Below are positions 1 to 7,304 of a DNA stretch of 17,535 nt, one piece after another. Position 1 is the first letter of the stretch. Every line of letters begins with the position of its first letter. The notes under the pieces are model-generated. The model was given only the letters and a program-made list of their open reading frames with translations. It was not told where the DNA came from and ran no database searches. The stretch is from Acanthamoeba sp. SK_2022b (taxonomy: Eukaryota; Discosea; Longamoebia; Acanthamoebidae). The translations under genes and the position numbers were made by a program. The stretch lies in assembly GCA_027943245.1 (NCBI GenBank), contig JANDJZ010000998.1:1-17535 (forward strand). Reading direction: 5' to 3'.

Positions 1-756
1 AAAGAAAGCGTACGCAAATACAGCACGCTCCTCCTCGTTCGCTTGGCCATGCAGGACGTGCAGTTCACCACCGCCAACGGCAAGCAATTTACTCTTCCTG
101 AGGGTACTCCTACTCGCCAAGCCAGTTGCTTAACAACCGCAAGGCGCCTCTCTTCTGTGAATGTGTCTTCGTGGACTTAAGCATGTGGCACGCGTTGGTG
201 GATTCTTACGCGGGGTGGTGTGTTTACGTCGAGCCAGGCCGCACCGTGGCGTTCTCGCCCTACTTGACACACTACAACGAAGAGATCTACCCCGACCCCT
301 TCCGTTACGATCCCGAGAGGTTCACCGACCAGGAGAAGAAGCAGTACCTCATGAGCAACCGCCATTTCGTTCAGTTCGGTGCTGGCGTGCACAAGTGCCC
401 GGTACCTTCCGCTCCTTGATTGGTCACTGAACACTCAGCATTCGATCGCTGCTGCATCTCGCCGACTCTCTCTCATTCATACTTTGCCCTTACTTCAGGG
501 GGAACGCTTTGCCAACCTGGTAATTAAGTCAACACTCTCGCTTGTTCTTCGCTCTTGCAGCTTTGAGCTTGTGGGGGATGATCTAGAGCTTCCTGACTAC
601 ACAAAGCAAGCTGGCACGCCGAGTCCAGGTAAGCACACATCCCCACTTTATCTCCCAATGCTCGTAGCTGACCTGTCATCCCCTTCCCTCCGTGTGCGCA
701 ATCTACCGCTCGCGTTCTCAGTCACCCCTATTTGGGTGAAGTTCCGGTTGAGGTGA
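1..756 (+). CDS. Cytochrome P450, C-terminal part (5' end outside window)
   Basis: This is the haem-binding C-terminal part of a P450 monooxygenase. Coding exons are 1-103, 238-401, 499-628 and 722-756 (stop TGA 754-756), with GT-AG introns 104-237, 402-498 and 629-721. The joined product runs from a K-helix-side segment (RKYSTLLLVRLAMQDV) through the PERF motif (YPDPFRYDPERF) to the haem-binding loop FGAGVHKCPGERFA, whose Cys is the axial haem ligand. The CPG codons meet across intron 2, which supports that splice. The tail (LPDYTKQAGTPSP, then VKFRLR) resembles sterol 14-demethylase (CYP51) ends, while the CPG after the cysteine is more like CYP7/CYP8, so the subfamily is left open. The ExxR motif and membrane anchor lie upstream of the window. 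A sterol or other lipid substrate is an inference. Confidence 0.88.
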
Positions 757-1204
757 AGAAAGCAGCATTGATTATTACAAGCCATCAAGCCCTGGTCTCA
801 GCTGCACTTGCAAATGGATTGAAAACAAGTAAGCTTTTCCCCACGCTTGCCCGTGTCGTTATTTCTCGTCGGTTCGCACGGGTGCCAGTCAGATCGCAGC
901 GTGGCCTCAGTGGCAGCACCATGATTCTAGCGTAAGTGCCTGCGCGGCGACTGGCGAGGCTTGATGCTGGTTCGGCACACCAGCGGGGCTAATGGCGGTC
1001 GTGCTGCGTGTTACCTAAAGTTGGATTTGGGTTCGTGTCGTGTGGCTGCCTCCGCCAAAATTCGACGACCAACCACCACAACCATGGTGTCCCTTATCTA
1101 CGGGGATCAGGCTCACCCCTTTGCTCCACCAAAAGACATATGAGTGAAAAAGAGGAGATAGACTCCTCCATAACAGACAGGATTTGACAAAGACAACTGC
1201 AACC
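757..1204. other. Intergenic region
   Basis: This stretch holds the 3' flank of the P450 gene and the 5' flank of the glycosyltransferase-like gene. Short open frames on both strands show no recognisable domain or coding character. No canonical AATAAA signal, RNA gene or repeat was seen. Confidence 0.5.
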
Positions 1205-1862
1205 ATGCCCCTCTCGCACATACTGTTCGGGCTGCTGGTGGCAGTTCTTGTCCTTCTCGGCGGCCACGTCCTCCTAACTGGGATGGCCTTGGTGCCCGAA
1301 CAGCTGCAGGCAGGGCTCCACGCAACCACCACCCAGCCAGGCCCAGAGAGACACCACCCACTCAAGGTGCCCGTCGTAATCGGTGTTCTCAGTTCAGGCC
1401 GATCGCAAGAACGACGGGTGCTGTGGCGCAGCGCGCTCCTGCCCATCTTGCACGACTTTACCGAACTCCAACATGGTGTAGACTATATTCTCAAGTTCAT
1501 AGTTGGTATGTTGTGCCCTTCCCGACACAAAAACTGTCCGACTAGAGAGGTACAACTCGCACTACTTGCCGTATCATTCGGGCAGTGCGGTGGTGCTGTC
1601 GCGCGATTTGGTTGACTTCATCGCCCACCCACCTGGCGGTCTGACGCTTCGACGTTTGGTGGCGGAGGATGCCACCCACGGCCTGTGGCTGGGTCCATTC
1701 GAGCTCACTTTCACTGACCGGCCCGACTTCAACGCCTGGGGCGACAAGGAGGACTGCCCGGTGGCCGACTCGAGTCCTGTGGTGCTTCACTACTTTGGGC
1801 TGGAAAGGTGGAAGGATTGCGCACAGCGCATACGATCCACCTTGTCAGTCCAGCGCACGTGA
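1205..1862 (+). CDS. GT31-like glycosyltransferase, internally truncated
   Basis: Exons 1205-1505 and 1546-1862 are joined by a 40-bp GT-AG intron and encode about 205 residues. The ATG at 1205 is followed by an uncleaved signal-anchor type segment (residues about 4-28, LFGLLVAVLVLLGG). The first half then matches the start of the beta-1,3-galactosyltransferase-like GT31 domain (VVIGVLSSGRSQERRVLWRSAL, shown here as VVIGVLSSGRSQERR, then a stretch ending in YILKFIV). The second half matches its end: PYHSGSAVVLSRDLVDFI, then the acidic EDATHGLWLG motif. Family members have roughly 100 residues between these parts, including the metal-binding DxD motif, and these are absent here. Type II Golgi topology is expected for the family. 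The gene may be a degenerate copy, a non-catalytic protein or an assembly deletion. It is convergent with the DUF3395-like gene (129 bp between stops). Confidence 0.68.
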
Positions 1863-1876
1863 GGTGGAAAGTTGGA

Positions 1877-1907
1877 CATATGCAATATTAGTGTATTGTG
1901 CCATATG
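1877..1907. other. Imperfect inverted repeat between convergent genes
   Basis: CATATGCAATA at 1877-1887 faces TATTG (1894-1898) and CATATG (1902-1907). This gives an 11-bp stem with a 3-nt bulge and a 6-nt loop, 15 bp after the GT31-like stop codon. It could fold in the 3' ends of both convergent transcripts; no function is shown. A second 10-bp palindrome, CGCGTACGCG, lies at 1965-1974. Confidence 0.4.
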
Positions 1908-1991
1908 GTAATCAATAGCTGGCGTAACCAGCTGTCTGCTGACCAACAACAGGCTATTGATACACGCGTACGCGACAGCCAAAGTGCGGAC

Positions 1992-3111
1992 CTACAGGAG
2001 CGGTCGGAGGGCTTCGAAGTTGAGGGAGACCTTCTTGTCCTCGTCGATGGCGTAGGCCAGCACGGGCGTGCGCCACCGGTACTCCACCGTCAGAATCTTG
2101 TCCTTGCCCTGCCGCCACGACCAAGACCAGGACTACTGAGTCAGCCTCCCGACATAAAACGGCTCAGCCGTAGTACGGCGTGGAAGGGGAGGAGCTGCAC
2201 CGGCGCGGGGTCGCCAAAGGCCTTGTTCATGCAGCCGTTGGGCTTGAGGGTGTATCCAAACGCCCGAATGCCCTTCCCGCCTGTTATGGTGTCGACTTAC
2301 TTAGTACTTACACGTGTCGTGTGGCGGGGGATGGGGAGCTCGTGTGGTGTGGCGGGAGGAGGGGGTACCCTGTTCGGAGAGCATGATGCGCAGGGTAGAG
2401 GTGACGTCGTAGACCTGGTTCTCGAGGCCGTACGAGGCCTTGGTGATGTCGGCGCAGAAGAGCTTTACTTCCTCTGGTGGGCTGCTCTTGCCCGTCGTCT
2501 TCGTGTACAGGTGGTCCATCGTCAACGTCATCTGCACCCCAACGCTCGCCCTTGTCACACAAGGCACCTCACGCTCTGGCCAAGCAACAAGTAGCGGCGC
2601 ACCTTAATGTCCTCATGCTTGGTGAGGAGCTTGGGCGTGCCCACCACCTCGAACGAGAACAGCAACTGCTTGTCCTCTCCCGGCGCAGGGTCACCTGCAT
2701 GACGGATTGATTAAAAAAGAATACAAATTAAACTTAAAAATATAAATCAAGTGATGAATACAACCTACCAAAGAGAGCGTTCATGCAGCCGTTGGGGCGG
2801 AGGCCGGTGTAGCCAAAGGCATCAAGCGTTAGGCCGCCCTTGTTGAAGATGAGCTGCTGGAGGGTAGCCGTGACGTCGACCAGCTTGACACCCGCACCGT
2901 ATGAGGCTCGCGCCACGCGCATGTAGGGACCCGTGGGCACCGCGACAGCCGTGGGTGGACGGAACGCGGTCGCTGGGGGCGTGAAGGTCGATGGGTCGAC
3001 CGGGGCGAAGGGCGGGGGCGGCTGCAGCCCCACTTCGACAGCGTTGTACCGTTGCGACGGCGGTGGCGCGGAGCCGCTGCGGCCCGACTCGTACTGCTCC
3101 TCGAACGACAT
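1992..3111 (-). CDS. Two-repeat protein resembling DnaJC11 C-terminal domain (DUF3395)
   Basis: On the minus strand, exons 3111-2769, 2694-2573, 2531-2369, 2280-2201 and 2108-1992 join with consistent phases to about 274 residues. The start is the first ATG of a Pro-rich N-terminus (residues about 1-60, no J domain). Two copies of one domain follow. Copy 1 has ASYGAGVKLVDVTATLQQL, then FGYTGLRPNGCMNALFGDPA and GEDKQLLFSFEV. Copy 2 has ASYGLENQVYDVTSTLRIML, then FGYTLKPNGCMNKAFGDPAP and GKDKILTVEYRW, ending VSLNFEALRPLL. The pattern ASYG..vDVT..L...F.DPaPG..K.L.v.y matches the C-terminal domain of DnaJC11-type proteins from memory; that link is moderate. The domain's molecular role is not well defined. 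The gene is divergent from the F-box gene, with 182 bp between start codons. Confidence 0.75.
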
Positions 3112-3293
3112 TCAGCTGCTGGCCAGGTGAGGCTGGCGTAGTACTCGCCTCCCCTTACAGAAACAGAAACTGAAACTCGTTTCGAACTGAAAAGAAAAGT
3201 GAAACGAAACGAAGCAAGTCGTGGAATGTTCGGTGGAGTTTCTCGTCCAAGGCACCGTCAACGACATTCGCACTACCTAGACGGACAGAAGAT
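3112..3293. promoter_or_regulatory. Divergent intergenic promoter region with GAAAC cluster
   Basis: These 182 bp separate two divergently read start codons and must hold both 5' flanks. GAAAC occurs at 3160-3164, 3166-3170, 3172-3176, 3201-3205 and 3206-3210, and as its complement GTTTC at 3179-3183. The third copy and the inverted one form a dyad, GAAACTCGTTTC (3172-3183). No clear TATA box was seen. A regulatory role is inferred from position and clustering only. Confidence 0.4.
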
Positions 3294-3860
3294 ATGACGG
3301 AGGAGACACCGCTCTTGAGCTTGGTGGTCGGTGGGGCGGGCGACACCCATAGTCTGCAATTGGTAAAGGAAGAACGAAAGCGACACGACGTCGTGGGGGA
3401 GTACGACGACATTGAGCTGGGCCACCACGCTGACGGCCCACGACAAGGACGTACCTGCCTCGTTCACGAGGTTGGAACCCAGTTGGAGGTTCTGCCGGAT
3501 GAGCTGCTCCTAAACGTCTTTGAGCGGCTGGCCTACCGCGACCAGATGGCCCTGCGGGCTGCCGACCGCCGGTGGCGTCAGCTGTCCGAAGGGGACCGGG
3601 AGTTCACCAAAGAGAAGGCGAAGCGTACGGAGAAGGGCCGATGGTACAGCGAGCTGCGCAGCAAGGCCAAGCAGGAGCGTAACGAGAGAACCAAACAGCG
3701 CAAAGAGGAGTGGCGCGCCAATGTCGATGCCCAGCAAGATCCCGAGCAGATGGCCCCCAAAGTCATACAGAAAAGGATGGCCTTTGGCATCGTTGCTATA
3801 GTGGTGGCGTGCACACTCAGCCTCCTTACTGTGACAATCATTCTTGCCGTCACCGCATAA
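3294..3860 (+). CDS. F-box protein with C-terminal membrane anchor
   Basis: A single exon encodes 188 residues. Residues about 64-98 form an F-box (LEVLPDELLLNVFERLAYRD, then RAADRRWRQLS), the module that binds Skp1 in SCF ubiquitin ligases. Residues about 101-145 are highly charged, rich in Lys, Arg and Glu, and probably helical. Residues about 162-188 are one hydrophobic segment (FGIVAIVVACTLSLLTVTII) ending two residues before the stop, typical of a tail-anchored protein with its N-terminus in the cytosol. The N-terminus has a TEETPLLSL acidic-dileucine-like sequence that could act in sorting. There is no substrate-binding repeat domain. A membrane-bound SCF adaptor is the likely role. The stop is 80 bp before the nucleotidase ATG. 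Confidence 0.82.
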   Translation: MTEETPLLSLVVGGAGDTHSLQLVKEERKRHDVVGEYDDIELGHHADGPRQGRTCLVHEVGTQLEVLPDELLLNVFERLAYRDQMALRAADRRWRQLSEGDREFTKEKAKRTEKGRWYSELRSKAKQERNERTKQRKEEWRANVDAQQDPEQMAPKVIQKRMAFGIVAIVVACTLSLLTVTIILAVTA

Positions 3861-3940
3861 AATGACACTTCAATTTTTTCCGGATTTTCTCTATCAATTC
3901 CTGCTCAGGTTGCCCAACAACTTAACTACACAAACGGAAG

Positions 3941-6731
3941 ATGGAAGCAACAACAGAGAGCAGCGGCGCCAAGCCGGCGGACATTTTTATATGGCACTTC
4001 AACGATGTCTACGAGGTACAATTGAAAAATATACATTTTTCTAAAAATAAAAATAAATTCTATTATACCTGCCCTCTTTTTTGCACATAGGACTTGGTTG
4101 CACATTTTTATTTGCAAGTACAATGCTTTTTTTTGTAAAATATACTGCGACAAATTATTAAAAACCGGTACGCATAGGTGGGAGAGCGTGCACAGGAACC
4201 GGTGGGCGGAGCGGCCCGCTTTGCGACGGCGCTCAAGGCACAGGCGGCAAACAAGCCGCTGGTCCTGTTTTCAGGCGATGTGTTCAACCCCTCCCTCATG
4301 TCCACCGTCACCAAGGGCAAGGTACTTGCGCAAGCCTCAGGTCTCTCGGCGTGGCTCCTGAGCTCTCTCAATCTCGCTCTCTCACTCGCTCACCTGTCGC
4401 GCGTTGGTGGCACTCATTCCCAGCACATGGTTCCCATTCTCAACGAACTCGGCGTGCACTGCTCCGTGTTCGGCAATCAGTGAGCTTTCCCCGTCTCCAC
4501 TCACACGCACCTGCTATTCCAACGCTCTCTGTTCGTATGCGTGTGTGTGTGGACAGCGACTTTGATTTCGGAGTGGACACGCTCCTCAAGTACTCCAATC
4601 AGTGCAAGTTTCCGTGGCTCATGAGCAACGTCAACCTGTCGGCTACCCACCAGCCCCTGGCCTCCGGCCTCAAGACCCACCTTATCGAGTGGAACGGCGT
4701 CAAGATCGGTATCGCCCCTCACCCACTCTCGCTCGCCCTCGCGCCGGGGTCGGCCTGACCACTGTGAGACGGATTGCGGGAGGCCTCCAGGTCTGGTGGG
4801 TCTGGTGGAGGAGGACTGGCTGCAGACCATCGTCAACCTGCCCCCCGTCGAGTTCCTCGACTTTGTGCTGGAGGGCCGGCGATTGGCCAACGAGCTGCGC
4901 GCGCAGGGCGCCCGGCTGGTCGTCGCACTCACCCACATGCGCATGCCCAACGCCGAGAAGTAAACCACTCCCCTCTTCCCCGCCCCGCCCGCGCCTGTGC
5001 ATCGAGTGCTGACCGCTTTGCGTCACACAGGCTTGCGCAAGAGGTCAAGGAAATCGATCTCGTTCTCAATGGACACGATCACTTCTACGAGGTACGGAAA
5101 CGTGGTTTCTTATTCCTTCATTTTATTTGTTTTATTTTATATTTTGTACAAAATACCTTTTTTTTTTCAGAAAAAAATTATAAAATAAACTGCTTGTCGT
5201 TCTATCGGTGCGTTGGCGCAGGTGCGCAAAGCCGACGAGACCGGCACGTGGATCATCAACTCGGGCACGGACTTCCGCAACGCCACCATCGTCCGCATAT
5301 TCCTCCCCGGTACTGCGGCGCCTTGCCCCCTCCCCCAACCAAACAACCCTCCTTCTTCCCTCACCTCCACGCCGCGTGTCGTGTGTGGCCGCAGCCGGAC
5401 ACCCGCCACGGTTCGAGCTGGAGCGCGTGGACGTCACGAAGCGATTCGAGGAGGACCCCACCGTGAAGAAGATCGTGCAGGAGTATTCGGAGGAGATGGA
5501 GCTCCGGCTCCAGAAGGTCATCGGCTGGGCGGGAGTCACCCTCGACGCCAGGTCCCCCTCCTGCCATCTCCTCTCCTCTCAACCGCTTTGCGCCGGTTTT
5601 TGCTGACGGTCGGGAGTGTGCGGCTGTGCGCGCAATGTGTCGACAGAAATGAGACCGTGCGAACGCGGGAATCGAATCTGGGCAGCTTCGTGGCCGACAT
5701 CATTCGATCGGAGACCGGCGCCGACGTGGTCCTGTACAACGGCGGCACGCTTCGCTCCGATTCCACCTACGGCCCAGGCACGGCCCCAGCTCTGCGGCGC
5801 GCGTGGTCGGTCGGTGACTTTTGGCTAACTGAGCGGTGGGTTGGGTTTGGGGCGCAGGCGAGCTGACGCTCAAGCATCTGGTGAGCATCCTGCCCTTCCC
5901 TGATCCCATCGTCGTCATCGAAGTCACCGGCGAGCAACTCAAGGCCGCTCTCGGTATAGCGCTCCCCCCCCCCCTCAAACAAGCACCACACGCGCACAGC
6001 ATTCCGCTCATTCTATCTCGCATTTTTGCGTGTGCGTGCAGAGAATTCGGTGAGCAAGGTGCCAGTGCAGGAGGGCCGCTTTGCCCAGATCAGCGGGCTG
6101 CGCTACGTCTACACACGCAACCAGCCTCCCGGCCAGCGGGTGCTCTACGTACGGAAACACCCTTGACTGCATTAATCATTCATTCCCGCTGACACAGCGC
6201 AATCTCTCTCTTTGTGTGGTTGGCTGGTTCGCGTAGGTGGAGGTCAAGGGCAAGGCCCTGCAGGCGGACAAGAAGTACACGCTGGCCACCAAGGCCTACA
6301 TCGCCGATGGCCACGACGGCTTTGAGTCCCTGCCCGGCGGCAAGGTCATCGTCGATGAGGAAAATGCTCGCCTCCTCTCCGCTATGGTGCCTCGCCATTC
6401 TCTCCCTTCCCTTTGAACTGTGGGCAAATCTGCTGACACTTTGGGCGGGACGATGCGCGGGCGTGGCGCGGTCAGGTGCGATGCTACTTGACGAAGCTGA
6501 ACGCGCTGCAGGGCATCCGTAAGGTGCGCGTGGACGAGATCGTTAAGAACGCCTTCAAGAAGGTGCGCTTCGTGCCCAAGAACCGCAACCAGCCCTCCCC
6601 GCTCGCCGTCATCGCCCCGCAGGTCGACGGCCGAATTCAGGTACACTGCCCCCCCCCCGCCTCTTCCCTCATTGGCTTCGCGCCCATGCAAGCGCTGATG
6701 GACCTGTTGTGTGTGTGTGTGTGTGGTGTGT

Positions 6732-6792
<61 letters not shown>

Positions 6793-7026
6793 GAGTATGA
6801 TGGCCCGCTGCCGTACACGCCTCCGGTCGCAAGCCCAACGCTGGCGGCAGCGGCGAGTCAGCCAGTGGAGGCCGCGCTCGAGGAGGAGTTCAAGGAGGCC
6901 ACGCGGGAGGCGCTCCTTCTGGAGATCGCCCGCCTGCGGCGCGAGAATCGGGAGCTCCACGACCACCTCCTCCAGTTCATGGACGGCACCCACAGCGACG
7001 ACGACCATCCTACCCCTTCCCATTAA
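3941..7026 (+). CDS. 5'-nucleotidase-type metallophosphoesterase, cytosolic form
   Basis: Fourteen exons encode about 594 residues: 3941-4015, 4178-4321, 4424-4479, 4557-4708, 4791-4959, 5031-5091, 5222-5309, 5395-5551, 5647-5777, 5858-5953, 6042-6148, 6237-6386, 6476-6640 and 6793-7026. The N-terminal calcineurin-like phosphoesterase domain shows FNDVY (20-24), SGD (57-59), GNHDFDFG (90-97), a THMRMPN loop with His191, and GHDH (213-216), the dimetal-site motifs. The C-terminal nucleotidase domain shows NLGSFVADIIR, YNGGTLRSD, LPFPDPIVVIEVTGEQLK and ADGHDGFESLPGG. The FNDVY start and EPVGGAARF resemble the CG11883-like subfamily. No signal peptide is present, unlike secreted ecto-5'-nucleotidases. 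The last exon adds a Leu-rich coiled coil (EIARLRRENRELHDHLLQFM) and an Asp/His-rich tail. The likely reaction is phosphate release from nucleotides or a related phosphomonoester; the substrate is unknown. Confidence 0.9.
5778..5857 (+). other. Probable GC-AG intron of the nucleotidase gene
   Basis: Exon 9 ends in the conserved YGP and exon 10 begins GELTLKHL. The join that fits the family without an insertion uses a GC donor (AG|GCACGG) at 5778 and an AG acceptor at 5856-5857, phase 1. A canonical GT donor of the same phase lies downstream at 5814, but using it would insert 12 residues at the conserved site. Confidence 0.6.
6708..6790 (+). repeat. (GT)n microsatellite in nucleotidase intron 13
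   Basis: This is an interrupted GT dinucleotide tract of about 80 bp. It runs straight into the 3' splice site (GTGTAG at 6787-6792), so the intron end has a UG repeat in place of an uninterrupted pyrimidine tract. Confidence 0.95.
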
Positions 7027-7304
7027 CTGGCGCGCACCTAGCTACTTCTAATTCGATAATCAGCTCTCTCTTCAAGAGATAGCTGGGGTGCATTCTTCAA
7101 AGTCTTCGGCAGTTTTACGGGAGAAGGGCCATTGGCCTGGCGGCTGTTTCATTCCGATTTTTTTACGGTGGTGTGGAAAACTGAGACCGCTTTTTCAGCT
7201 GGTGGGCGTGGCCCGTCGGGGCGTGTACACCGCCGTGACGCTGCCCTTGCACATATCAACAACAGCATGAGCTACAGGGTGCAGCAACCGTCAGTGCGGT
7301 GCCA

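Noticed and set aside
511..568. Apparent 41-bp intron in the P450 gene (GTAATTAAG to TTGCAG, within about 519-560)
   Set aside because: Removing it shifts the frame to an immediate stop, while reading through gives the family-like IKSTLSLVLRSCSFELVG.
961..1143. Short open frames in the P450-GT31 gap
   Set aside because: No motif, no consistent splice sites, and overlapping frames on the opposite strand are equally open.
3160..3210. GAAAC cluster as a CRISPR-like or transposon terminal repeat
   Set aside because: Copies are 5 bp, unevenly spaced and have no spacers, target duplication or mobile-element gene nearby.
6637..7051. Long open frames across the GT repeat (Val-Cys or Thr-His runs) on both strands
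   Set aside because: Dinucleotide repeats have no stop in several frames; the flanking family-conserved exons and splice sites show the repeat is intronic. The same holds at 14423-14479, 16573-16634 and 17229-17308.
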